Source: JBDRLD01 sp043813445 (GTDB lineage: Bacteria > Patescibacteriota > Patescibacteriia > JACPHY01). Taken from it: 8,749 nt of DNA. The stretch covers positions 1 through 8,749 of the forward strand of contig JBDRLD010000071.1 in assembly GCA_043813445.1 (NCBI GenBank), read 5' to 3'. The notes under the pieces were generated by a model. The model was not told the origin of the DNA. It ran no database searches and was given only the letters and a program-made list of their open reading frames with translations. The position numbers were made by a program, and so were the translations under genes. Shown here piece by piece: positions 1 to 7,883 of this stretch; position 1 is the stretch's first letter, and each line of letters begins with the position of its first letter.

Positions 1-2
1 AC

Positions 3-80
3 TTGGCTGTGAGTGCAGTCGAACACGTGCGAGCACTCCTCGCACGCATCGAGCGCGAGCGAAGTACTCCGAAGTGCTGA
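3..80 (+). CDS. Possible C-terminal fragment of a plus-strand gene, unidentified
   Basis: One plus-strand frame is open from the window edge to a TGA at 78-80 and reads LAVSAVEHVRALLARIERER followed by STPKC. It looks like an amphipathic C-terminal helix with a short polar tail. A perfect hairpin starts 10 bases after the stop, as expected for the end of a transcript converging on rpoC. With only 25 codons no family can be named and chance is a real possibility. The minus strand here is also open in one frame (a Cys-rich reading) but has no convincing start. The upstream sequence outside the window would decide. Confidence 0.25.
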   Translation: MAVSAVEHVRALLARIERERSTPKC

Positions 81-90
81 TCCACCCCTT

Positions 91-113
91 GCCCCGACCT
101 ATACGGTCGGGGC
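91..113 (+). terminator. Hairpin, possible terminator of the converging left-hand gene
   Basis: A perfect 9-bp stem (GCCCCGACC with GGTCGGGGC) closes a 5-base loop (TATAC). On the plus strand it lies 10 bases after the possible stop at 78-80 and is followed by TTCACGTT, which is only weakly T-rich. On the minus strand it is followed by AAGGGG, so it is not a good terminator in that direction. The strand assignment is inferred from the neighbouring possible gene end. Confidence 0.4.
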
Positions 114-145
114 TTCACGTTGCATTTCGGTGTCAATGATAATCA

Positions 146-177
146 AGCAGTGCTCGGGCCGAAGCCCGAGCACTGCT
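146..177 (-). terminator. rpoBC operon terminator hairpin with UUCG tetraloop
   Basis: A perfect 14-bp GC-rich stem (positions 146-159 with 164-177) closes a 4-base loop. On the minus strand the loop is TTCG closed by C-G, the exceptionally stable C(UUCG)G tetraloop in RNA; on the plus strand it would be CGAA. It begins 33 bases downstream of the rpoC stop codon, so it is well placed to end the rpoB-rpoC transcript. The following minus-strand sequence (TGATTATCATT) has a broken U-tract. The plus-strand side is pyrimidine-rich (CGTCTCTTTCCTTTCTTCC), so it may work in both directions. Confidence 0.65.
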
Positions 178-210
178 CGTCTCTTTCCTTTCTTCCCAAA
201 CACCGAGTGG

Positions 211-3200
211 CTACCACTTCCGCGCGCCGTCGATTCCTTCGGGCTTCGCCAACTCGCCCATCGGAACTGGCTCATACGCAACATCGTCCGCGGCCTGCTC
301 GTATGGACGGAAACCGGTACCGGCAGGAATAAGTCGCCCAATGATGACATTCTCCTTCAATCCATCAAGGCGATCGATCTTTCCGGTTACCGCTGCGTTG
401 ATGAGCACCTTTGCCGTCTCCTGGAAGGATGCCGCGGAGAGGAACGAACGCGTCGAGAGCGACGTGCGCGACACACCGAGGAATAGATCGTCGCCGGTCG
501 CCTCCTGCTTACCCTCCTTCGCCGCCGCTTCATTCGCCTCTTCGAATTCCGCGCGCTCCACAATTTCTCCAGGCAAAAGATTCGTCTCGCCAGAATCTTG
601 GATGTACAGACGAGAGAACAGCTGCTTGACGATACACTCGATGTGTTTGTCGTTCAACTTCTGCCCCTGCGACGTGTAGATCTGCTGCACTTCTTTGAGA
701 ATGTATCGTGCGGTGATGTCCTTCCCCGCAAGATCATAGAGCTCATGCGGATCGATGGCACCATCGGACAACTGCTGCCCCTTCGTCACCGTGTCTCCAT
801 CGCGCACCTGGAGCACATAGCCCGGTGGGACAACAATCTCAACGATTTTCTCAGCCGGCCGCTGGAACACGACACGATCCTTAAATACGCGTACCGTGCC
901 GTTTGCCGGCGCAGTGATTTCATCCGTTCGATACTTACAGATCACCTGACCGGCCGTTACCTCCTCTCCATCCTTTACGCGAGGCGTTAGGTCGGACTTA
1001 TCACCTTCCTGCGTGAGACAAAATTCTTCTTCATCGTGCCCTTGATAGGTAATGGCGATGACGCGCTGATCCTTTACGCCCTTGAGAATCTCCTTGCCAG
1101 TGGTGTCTTCGATCACCTTTTCACGCGCTTCAATGTGTATCGTGCCGGACTCGAGTGCGATGAACGCCTTCCGTTTCGGCGTACGTGCCTCGAAGAGCTC
1201 TTCTACGCGCGGGAGACCCTGCGTAATGTCACTCGCGGCAGCCACACCTCCGGTATGGAACGTACGCATCGTCAGCTGCGTTCCCGGCTCACCGATAGAC
1301 TGTGCTGCAATAATTCCGACCGCAGTGCCGACTTTCACCGGTTCATTATATGCAAGGTCAATACCATAGCACTTCGCACACAGTCCACGACGAAGCTTAC
1401 AAGTGATGGCGGACCGAATACGCGCCCGCTCCGGCGGGTGCTCCTCAAGGAGCTTCGCGTGCTCTAGTGTGAACGTTTCACCCGCCTTCACGATCGTCTT
1501 TCGACCAATCTTCTGGTCTTCGAGTACAGTGCGTCCAACCATGCGCTGAAGGATGGAGAGGCCAATGTCATCATTCGACGCCGCTTCAATGACCCAGCCC
1601 CCCTCATCTCTGCAATCATCGGTTTGGATTACAACATCCTGTGCAACGTCTACAAGACGACGGGTTAGGTACCCTGCGTTCGCAGTTTTCAGCGCGGTGT
1701 CGGTAAGTCCTTTTCTCGCGCCGTGTGTGGAGATGAAGTATTCAATAACATCGAGTCCCTCCTTGAAGCTCCCCTTCACCGGAAGCTCGATAATTTCACC
1801 GGCAGGGTTCGTCACAAGCCCTTTCATGCCGATGAGCTGCGTAAGCTGCGTCCACGATCCACGTGCACCCGATGCAATCATGGTCGCAACCGTTCCGTAT
1901 GGGTCGAGGATGCCCTTACAATAGGTGACAATGCGCTCCTTCGCATCGGTCCACACTTGAATCACCTGCGCATGACGCTCGTCGTCGGTGAGCAACCCTT
2001 CCTCGTACTGCTCGCCGATCTGATCAACCTGTGCCTGTGCATCTTCGATCACTTCCTGCTTCTCCTTGAGATCTGGGAGATCGGCCATTCCCCACGAGTG
2101 CGAGAACTTCTGTGCATACCGGAAGCCAAGCATTTTTACATCATCCACAAGATTTGCAGTCGCCTCACGGCCAAACCGATCGAGACATTCGCGCACAATA
2201 TCGCCCAATGTCGGGGATGTTATGGTCTCATTGCGGAACGGCATACCCTTTGGGAGTGCCTCATGGAAAATGATACGCCCGACTGTCGTTTCTACCATGC
2301 CGGTCGGCATACCCTCATGCTCGGCGACCGCCGGGTATCGCACCTTGATGGGATCTCGCACAAGGATTTGCGAGTTCGCGTATGCGAGTTTTGCATCCTC
2401 CGTATTCGCGAAGTTACGCCACGGCAGATCTTCATCACGCGGAAGCGTCATGGTGAGAAGGTAGCACCCCCACGCCATGTCCATCCGCGGTGTTACGATC
2501 GGCGCACCGGTTGCCGGCTTCAAAATGTTTCGTGATGCGAGCATGCGCTCTGCGGCCTCAATCTTCGCCTCGTGCGTAATCGGAAGATGCACCGCCATCT
2601 GGTCGCCATCAAAGTCCGCATTAAACGCCGTACACACGAGCGGGTGCACCTGAATCGCCTTCCCCTCGATAAGCTTCGGGGAGAATGCCTGAATACCGAG
2701 GCGGTGCAGCGTCGGTGCGCGGTTGAGAAGCACGTGGCTCCCCTTCGTAATATCTTCGAGGATGTCCCAAACCTCGGCGCGGTCACTCTCGATAACACGA
2801 TTCGCTCCGCGTATGTTATGTGCCAACCCACGCTCAATAAGCTTCGACATCACGAATGGCTTGAATAGCTCAAGCGCCATACGCTTCGGAATACCACACT
2901 CGCCGAGCTTTAACTCCGGGCCCACAACGATCACCGAACGTCCGGAATAATCGATGCGTTTTCCAAGCAAGTTCTGCCGGAACCGCCCCTGCTTACCCTT
3001 CAACGTATCTGCAAGCGACTTCAACTGACGTTTCTGCCCGGTCGCCGCCATAACCGTCTTCGACTGTCGCGCAGAGTTATCAATAAGTGCATCGACTGCC
3101 TCCTGAAGCATGCGCCGTTCATTGCGCGCGATCACCTCCGGTGCATTGAGATCGATGAGTCGACGGAGTCGATTGTTGCGATTGATTACTCGACGGTAGA

Positions 3201-4200
3201 GATCGTTGAGGTCAGACGTCGCAAATCTCCCGCCATCAAGTGCGACCATCGGGCGAAGATCCGGTGGGATTACCGGTACTGCGGTGAGCACCATCCACTC
3301 CGGCTTAATGTGATTCAAATGAAGTGCACGGAGAAGACGAAGGCGACGGATGATCCGCTCCCGCTTCTGTCCCTGTGCATCTTCGAGCTCGTCCTGAAGA
3401 AGTTCCATCGTTTGCCTGATATCGATGCGTTCAAGGAGACGACGAATCGCGCCCGCGCCGATACCAGCATTGAAGATGTGTCCGTACTTCAACGAGAGCT
3501 CCTGATACTGTTGTTCGGAAACGACTGCAAGCGGTCGGAGATCACGAAGTTCGGCATCCGCGGCCTGGTAGTCCTCCTCGAGTTCAGCGAGCTTTCGGTC
3601 GCGCTCATCCTCGAGCGCCGCAAGTGCCTTTGTCGTCGCAGCCTTTCCCTCGTCACCTTCTCCCTTCAATCGATTTGACGCCTGTACGTGCTCTGCTTCG
3701 ATCTGTTTCTTCTTTCCCTTATACTCGCGCTTCACCTGCTCGATCGTCTCCTTTCGGAGATCGTCATCGACTTCGGTGATGATAAAGTTTGCAAAATAAA
3801 TCACCTTTTCGAGCGTCTGCACACCCATGTCGAGGACGAGGCCGATCTTGCTTGGGACGCTCCGTAGAAACCAGATATGACTCACCGGTGCGGCGAGATC
3901 GATATGTCCCATGCGCTCACGCCGTACAAGTGAGTGTGTCACCTCAACGCCACACTTATCGCAGACGATCCCCTTGTACCGCAGCTTCTTGTACTTTCCG
4001 CAGTAGCACTCCCAATCCTTCGTCGGCCCAAAGATCATCTCGCAGAAAAGACCGTGCTTCTCCGGCTTTTGCGTGCGGTAGTTGATGGTTTCCGGCTTCG
4101 TTACCTCGCCTCGTGACCAACCCCGTATTACTTCCGGGGAGGCAAGGGAGAGACGGATGGCATCGAAGTCGAGTGTTCGTGGTTCGTACATATGATTCAC
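211..4200 (-). CDS. rpoC: DNA-directed RNA polymerase subunit beta'
   Basis: Catalytic beta' subunit of RNA polymerase, 1329 residues, cytoplasmic, assembling with beta, two alpha and omega. Visible in order: N-terminal zinc ribbon (Cys65, Cys67, Cys80, Cys83); a charged predicted coiled-coil stretch around 144-226; the GGRFATSDLNDLYRRVINRN segment at 323-342; the Mg-binding active-site loop NADFDGDQ (527-534) with Asp529, Asp531 and Asp533; bridge helix with SGARGSW (777-783); trigger loop YFISTHGARKG (821-831) with His826, uninterrupted, so the large insertion found in E. coli beta' is absent; second zinc site (Cys863, Cys934, Cys941, Cys944); IIAAQSIGEPGTQLTMRTF (963-981); and the C-terminal RSFLSAASFQET and GRLIPAGTG motifs. 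The start is GTG at 4198-4200, or ATG at 4189-4191 three codons later; neither has a visible Shine-Dalgarno. It follows rpoB by 30 bases, so the two form one operon. No frameshift or missing catalytic residue was seen. Confidence 0.98.
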   Translation of the reverse strand: MNHMYEPRTLDFDAIRLSLASPEVIRGWSRGEVTKPETINYRTQKPEKHGLFCEMIFGPTKDWECYCGKYKKLRYKGIVCDKCGVEVTHSLVRRERMGHIDLAAPVSHIWFLRSVPSKIGLVLDMGVQTLEKVIYFANFIITEVDDDLRKETIEQVKREYKGKKKQIEAEHVQASNRLKGEGDEGKAATTKALAALEDERDRKLAELEEDYQAADAELRDLRPLAVVSEQQYQELSLKYGHIFNAGIGAGAIRRLLERIDIRQTMELLQDELEDAQGQKRERIIRRLRLLRALHLNHIKPEWMVLTAVPVIPPDLRPMVALDGGRFATSDLNDLYRRVINRNNRLRRLIDLNAPEVIARNERRMLQEAVDALIDNSARQSKTVMAATGQKRQLKSLADTLKGKQGRFRQNLLGKRIDYSGRSVIVVGPELKLGECGIPKRMALELFKPFVMSKLIERGLAHNIRGANRVIESDRAEVWDILEDITKGSHVLLNRAPTLHRLGIQAFSPKLIEGKAIQVHPLVCTAFNADFDGDQMAVHLPITHEAKIEAAERMLASRNILKPATGAPIVTPRMDMAWGCYLLTMTLPRDEDLPWRNFANTEDAKLAYANSQILVRDPIKVRYPAVAEHEGMPTGMVETTVGRIIFHEALPKGMPFRNETITSPTLGDIVRECLDRFGREATANLVDDVKMLGFRYAQKFSHSWGMADLPDLKEKQEVIEDAQAQVDQIGEQYEEGLLTDDERHAQVIQVWTDAKERIVTYCKGILDPYGTVATMIASGARGSWTQLTQLIGMKGLVTNPAGEIIELPVKGSFKEGLDVIEYFISTHGARKGLTDTALKTANAGYLTRRLVDVAQDVVIQTDDCRDEGGWVIEAASNDDIGLSILQRMVGRTVLEDQKIGRKTIVKAGETFTLEHAKLLEEHPPERARIRSAITCKLRRGLCAKCYGIDLAYNEPVKVGTAVGIIAAQSIGEPGTQLTMRTFHTGGVAAASDITQGLPRVEELFEARTPKRKAFIALESGTIHIEAREKVIEDTTGKEILKGVKDQRVIAITYQGHDEEEFCLTQEGDKSDLTPRVKDGEEVTAGQVICKYRTDEITAPANGTVRVFKDRVVFQRPAEKIVEIVVPPGYVLQVRDGDTVTKGQQLSDGAIDPHELYDLAGKDITARYILKEVQQIYTSQGQKLNDKHIECIVKQLFSRLYIQDSGETNLLPGEIVERAEFEEANEAAAKEGKQEATGDDLFLGVSRTSLSTRSFLSAASFQETAKVLINAAVTGKIDRLDGLKENVIIGRLIPAGTGFRPYEQAADDVAYEPVPMGELAKPEGIDGARKW

Positions 4201-4230
4201 GAAGAACTGATGAACAAGAGGACGCTACAC

Positions 4231-7200
4231 CTATTCTTCCGCTCCTATGTCAATCGGCTCTTCGGGTTTCGGTGCTTCGCGTTCTTGTTCTGCACCGGCG
4301 GCTGCTTCTGTTGCGGCGCGCCGTTCCGCTTCCGCACGACCTTTTTCCTTCAGTAGCTCCACGTCGAGGCAAAGCCCCTTGAGCTCGCGAACGAGCACGT
4401 GGAACGACTCCGGAACTGAGAGCTTCTGAATGCGCTCTCCCTTAATGATAGATTCGTACGCCTTTGCGCGACCCGGGACGTCGTCTGATTTGATCGTGAG
4501 AATTTCCTGGAGCATGTGCGCCGCGCCATACGCCTCGAGCGCCCACACCTCCATCTCTCCGAATCGCTGTCCGCCGAACTGCGCCTTTCCACCAAGCGGC
4601 TGCTGGGTGATGAGGGAATACGGCCCAATCGATCGCTGGTGAATCTTGTCGTCCACCATGTGCGCGAGTTTCAGGATGTACTTGTAGCCGATGGTCACCG
4701 GGTGACGGAACGATTCTCCGGTCATTCCATCGTAGAGTATCACCTGTCCGGACGGATCAAATCCGGCCTTCACGAGTTCTTCGCGAATCGTTTCGATATC
4801 GATTCCGTCCAACGGTGGTGTTGCTACGGTGTACCCGAGTGTCTTCGCCGCAAGACCGAGATGCGTCTCAAGCACCTGCCCGAGGTTCATACGTGAAACA
4901 ACGCCGAGTGGTGTAAGAATGACATCCACCGGCGTTCCATCTTCGAGGAATGGCATGTCCTCGGCGCGAACGATACGCGAGATAACACCCTTGTTTCCGT
5001 GGCGGCCGGCAAGCTTATCACCCGCCTGCACCTTCCGGAGGTCTGCAACTGCAACCTGAATTGACTTCGTCACGCCCGGTGGCAACTTGTCTCCCTCCTC
5101 TGCGGAGAAAATTTTGATGTCGACAACCTTCCCGCGCTCGCCATGTTCCAGCGTCATCGACGTGTCACGCACATCGCGCGCCTTCTCACCGAAAATCGCA
5201 CGCAGCAGCTTCTCCTCGGCAGAGAGCTCGGTCTCACCCTTCGGAGTAATTTTCCCCACGAGGATGTCGCCGGATCCCACCTCGGCACCGATGTGCACGA
5301 TACCCTGCTCGTCGAGGTTCGCAAGTTTCTCCTCGGAGACATTCGGAATGTCGCTCGTCACCACTTCGGGTCCAAGCTTCGTCTCGCGAACATCGATGGT
5401 GTGGTACTCAATGTGAATGGATGTGAATCGATCCTGCTGCACGACGCGGTCGGAAATGATAATGGCATCCTCGTAGTTGTACCCGCCCCAGATCATGTAC
5501 GCGACGAGCACGTTCTGGCCAAGCGCCAGCTCACCGTGATCCGTGGATGGTCCATCCGCAATCGGCTGCCCCTTCTTCACCTTCTCACCGGCAATGACTA
5601 TCGGCCGCTGGTTGATGCATGTCGCCGCATTTGAGCGGAGGAATTTCTTCAGACGCACCTCCTGCCGCTGCCCACCCTTCCCCTCGATAATCACGTGGCC
5701 GCCCGAGGACTCCGCCACGACTCCATCGAACTCCGCGAGAGCAACATACCCCGAATCACCGGCGGCGCGCGCTTCTACGCCCGTTCCGACAACCGGTGCC
5801 TGTGGCGTAATGAGCGGCACAGCCTGCCGCTGCATGTTCGTTCCCATGAGCGCGCGGTTCGCATCGTTATGCTCGACAAACGGAATGAGTGAGGTGGAAA
5901 TGGAAATAATCTGATGCGCTGCTACGTCCACATAATCCACGTCCCCGACCGCAGCGATGACCGGCTTCCCATGACGACGTGCCGGCACACGGTCTGCGGC
6001 GAAAGTGCCGTCCGGATTCACTGATGTGGCCGCAGCGGTCGTGTACTGTTCCTCAACGATCGCGGTAATGTACTCGCTTTCTTCGCTGACGCGAATCTTT
6101 CCGCCTTCTTTGATAACCTTCCGATACGGCGTCTCGATAAACCCGTATTCATTCACACGTGCAAAGCTTGCAAGGTGACCGACAAGACCGATGTTCGGTC
6201 CTTCCGGTGTCGCAATCGGACAGATGTGGCCGTAGTGCGTGCGGTGCACATCGCGAACATCGAATCCCGCGCGCTCACGCGATAGTCCGCCAGGACCCAT
6301 CGCGGAGATGCGACGCTTGTGTTCAAGCTCGGCGAGCGGATTCGTCTGATCCATGAATTGCGAAAGCTGCGAGCTCATGAAGAACTCGCGAATCGATCCG
6401 ATGACCGGTCGCGCATTGATGAGCTTCGCAGGTGTGAGCACCTGGATGTCCATCGTAGACATGCGATCCTTCACAATACGCTCCATGCGCGCAAGTCCAA
6501 CGCGGAGCTTGTTCTGTACCAGCTCTCCAATTGGACGAATGCGTCGATTGCTCAAATGGTCAACGTCATCTGGGGCTTCCTGTGTGACATTCAATCGGAT
6601 CACCTCACGAAGCACACGGAGGAAATCCTCCGGCCGGAGAATACGATGCTCACGGTCGATCGGCGTATCCTCGCCGAATCGCTGGTTCAGCTTGTACCGA
6701 CCAACGCGACCGAAGTCGTAGCGATCAAATCGGAAGAACATTCCGTGTAGCAGCTGCTTCGCGTTTTCCGGTGTTGCAAGATCGCCCGGTCGAATACGCT
6801 TGTAAACTTCGACGAGTCCCTCTTCCTCGTTTTCCGCCGCATCGCGCTTCAACGTCGCTTCGACATACTTCATGTCCGGCGATGTGTCGATGTCCTCAAG
6901 GATGCCACGGATTTCATCTGCTGAACTCCAACCAAAAGCACGGAGGAGCGTTGTTGCTGCCACCTTGCGCTTGCGATCAATCTTCACCCAGAGCACACCG
7001 GAAGTATCGGTCTCGATTTCCAACCACGCGCCGCGATTTGGGATCACCTTCGCGCCGTACCACCGTCGCCCGCGCGTGAGTTCGGACGTGAAGAACACGC
7101 CCGCGGATCGGATGATCTGCGAAATGACAACGCGCTCGACACCGTTAATCACGAACGTTCCGCGCGGTGTCATCATCGGAAAGTCTCCGAGGTACACCTC

Positions 7201-7542
7201 CTGCTCACGCACCTCACCGGTACGCTTATTCATCAACTTTGCGACCACGCGGAGTGGTGCCTCAAAATTGAGATTCTTTTCACGGCTCGTCGCCTCGTCA
7301 AACTTTGGCTCGTCGAAGTAGTAATCACCGAGATGGAGCTCAAGATCACGACCGATAAAATCCGTCACCGGCGATATCTCTTCGAAGAGCTCCTTAATAC
7401 CGTTCTCGAGAAACCAGCCGTACGAGGCCTTCTGAATCTCGATAAGGTCCGGGAGCTCAGTGCTTGTGCGCAGGGGCGCAAGCAGCGCGCGTCCACTAGC
7501 CAGAGTATCCATAGGGGGATGAGGAAAATGGTTTTCGAACAC
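4231..7542 (-). CDS. rpoB: DNA-directed RNA polymerase subunit beta
   Basis: Catalytic beta subunit of RNA polymerase, 1103 residues from the GTG at 7540-7542, which has AGAGGA five bases upstream. An in-frame ATG at 7510-7512 gives 1093 residues but follows a pyrimidine-rich stretch without a Shine-Dalgarno. The frame stays open to 7650, but that extension is unlike the family. Visible in order (GTG numbering): protrusion/lobe motif MTPRGTFVINGVERVVISQI (124-143); rifampicin region around 390-415 with Asp398, His408 and Ser413 matching E. coli D516, H526 and S531; CPIATPEGPNIGL; YNYEDAI (688-694); active-site motif GDKLAGRHGNKG (841-852) with Lys843 and Lys851; QQPLGGKAQFGGQRFGEMEV and WALEAYGA; and a Glu/Ala-rich C-terminal tail (about 1067-1103). 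The length suggests that the lineage-specific insertions of E. coli beta (1342 residues) are absent. The usual Pro of the RSPG motif is Ala147. It is the first gene of a two-gene operon with rpoC; no rplJ or rplL lies upstream. Confidence 0.97.
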   Translation of the reverse strand: MFENHFPHPPMDTLASGRALLAPLRTSTELPDLIEIQKASYGWFLENGIKELFEEISPVTDFIGRDLELHLGDYYFDEPKFDEATSREKNLNFEAPLRVVAKLMNKRTGEVREQEVYLGDFPMMTPRGTFVINGVERVVISQIIRSAGVFFTSELTRGRRWYGAKVIPNRGAWLEIETDTSGVLWVKIDRKRKVAATTLLRAFGWSSADEIRGILEDIDTSPDMKYVEATLKRDAAENEEEGLVEVYKRIRPGDLATPENAKQLLHGMFFRFDRYDFGRVGRYKLNQRFGEDTPIDREHRILRPEDFLRVLREVIRLNVTQEAPDDVDHLSNRRIRPIGELVQNKLRVGLARMERIVKDRMSTMDIQVLTPAKLINARPVIGSIREFFMSSQLSQFMDQTNPLAELEHKRRISAMGPGGLSRERAGFDVRDVHRTHYGHICPIATPEGPNIGLVGHLASFARVNEYGFIETPYRKVIKEGGKIRVSEESEYITAIVEEQYTTAAATSVNPDGTFAADRVPARRHGKPVIAAVGDVDYVDVAAHQIISISTSLIPFVEHNDANRALMGTNMQRQAVPLITPQAPVVGTGVEARAAGDSGYVALAEFDGVVAESSGGHVIIEGKGGQRQEVRLKKFLRSNAATCINQRPIVIAGEKVKKGQPIADGPSTDHGELALGQNVLVAYMIWGGYNYEDAIIISDRVVQQDRFTSIHIEYHTIDVRETKLGPEVVTSDIPNVSEEKLANLDEQGIVHIGAEVGSGDILVGKITPKGETELSAEEKLLRAIFGEKARDVRDTSMTLEHGERGKVVDIKIFSAEEGDKLPPGVTKSIQVAVADLRKVQAGDKLAGRHGNKGVISRIVRAEDMPFLEDGTPVDVILTPLGVVSRMNLGQVLETHLGLAAKTLGYTVATPPLDGIDIETIREELVKAGFDPSGQVILYDGMTGESFRHPVTIGYKYILKLAHMVDDKIHQRSIGPYSLITQQPLGGKAQFGGQRFGEMEVWALEAYGAAHMLQEILTIKSDDVPGRAKAYESIIKGERIQKLSVPESFHVLVRELKGLCLDVELLKEKGRAEAERRAATEAAAGAEQEREAPKPEEPIDIGAEE

Positions 7543-7575
7543 AAAAATCCTCTGATACCATCCACAGATCAGAGG
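7543..7575 (-). promoter_or_regulatory. rpoB leader hairpin plus T5: candidate attenuator or RBS-sequestering element
   Basis: On the minus strand CCTCTGAT and ATCAGAGG form a perfect 8-bp stem around an 11-base loop (positions 7549-7575), followed by ATTTTT (7548-7543). This is the shape of an intrinsic terminator, yet it sits directly before the rpoB start, so the rpoB transcript probably has to pass through it. The 3' arm also contains AGAGG, the Shine-Dalgarno core for the GTG start at 7540-7542, so folding would hide the ribosome binding site. What would control folding is not visible. It could instead end an unrecognised upstream transcript, but that would leave little room for an rpoB promoter. 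Confidence 0.5.
7548..7553 (-). promoter_or_regulatory. Ribosome binding site deciding the rpoB start
   Basis: AGAGGA on the minus strand, followed by a TTTTT spacer and the in-frame GTG at 7540-7542. The five-base spacing is close to ideal. It favours the GTG over the ATG at 7510-7512. Most of it is paired in the leader hairpin. Confidence 0.45.
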
Positions 7576-7696
7576 TTCCCACGTTTTATGGCTATGCGAC
7601 CCACTTTGCGATCGCCATTTAGACAAGGCGGTTGGCACCGCTCCGCACAACAGAGCGAAAATTGATTACCAACCACAAATATATTTCAGCACAGAT

Positions 7697-7722
7697 ACGC
7701 AGGGACCATGGTGGTCCTGCGT
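7697..7722. repeat. Palindromic hairpin with a single bulge
   Basis: ACGCAGG and ACCA pair with TGGT and CCTGCGT, giving 11 bp with one unpaired G (7704) and a 3-base loop. It directly follows an ACAGATACGC-type repeat, so it may be part of the same dispersed repeat family. There is no T-run on either side, so it is not a good intrinsic terminator. Confidence 0.45.
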
Positions 7723-7780
7723 CTTGCGCTTCTTCAGATACCAGCTTCTCACGGTCAGGATTAGTTGTCAAATACGGCAC

Positions 7781-7838
7781 GCGGATACGCCAATCACGGA
7801 TACGCGGATTTGGTCGCTGATACGCAGATGTCGCGGAT
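7781..7838. repeat. Cluster of degenerate GGATACGC-type short repeats
   Basis: Six hexamers of the form GCGGAT, ACGGAT, GCTGAT or GCAGAT start at 7781, 7796, 7804, 7816, 7824 and 7833, most followed by ACGC or a close variant. Spacing is irregular (15, 8, 12, 8 and 9 bases). The core is shared with the regular 11-bp array at 8351-8394 and with ACAGATACGC at 7691-7700. Function is unknown; similar degenerate arrays are a familiar sight in intergenic DNA of uncultured bacteria. Confidence 0.5.
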
Positions 7839-7883
7839 AATAGAGGGGAGATCGATAAAACATCCGTTCTGCCTGTCATTTTG

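Noticed and set aside
133..138. Minus-strand TTGACA downstream of rpoC
   Set aside because: It is followed at 17 bases by GCCCCG, so there is no -10 box.
13..4116. Plus-strand ORFs opposite rpoC, the longest 1723-2535 (270 codons)
   Set aside because: They lie antisense to strongly conserved rpoC codons, resemble no family, and arise from the GC-biased codon usage of the real gene.
4113..7321. Plus-strand ORFs opposite rpoB and across the rpoB-rpoC junction
   Set aside because: They are shadows of conserved rpoB codons with Arg/Ser-rich, unfamily-like translations.
7608..7615. GCGATCGC palindrome resembling the cyanobacterial HIP1 motif
   Set aside because: An isolated copy of an 8-mer is expected by chance and nothing else suggests a cyanobacterium.
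7543..7650. Extended rpoB start at 7648-7650
   Set aside because: The extra residues upstream of the GTG at 7540-7542 run through a hairpin and T-tract and have no counterpart in the beta family.
7767..7772. Perfect minus-strand TTGACA as an rpoB promoter -35
   Set aside because: No acceptable -10 hexamer lies 15-19 bases downstream; the nearest TATCTG is 25 bases away.
7619..7879. 86-codon minus-strand ORF
   Set aside because: It crosses the degenerate repeats and the bulged hairpin, has no Shine-Dalgarno and reads like translated repeat DNA.
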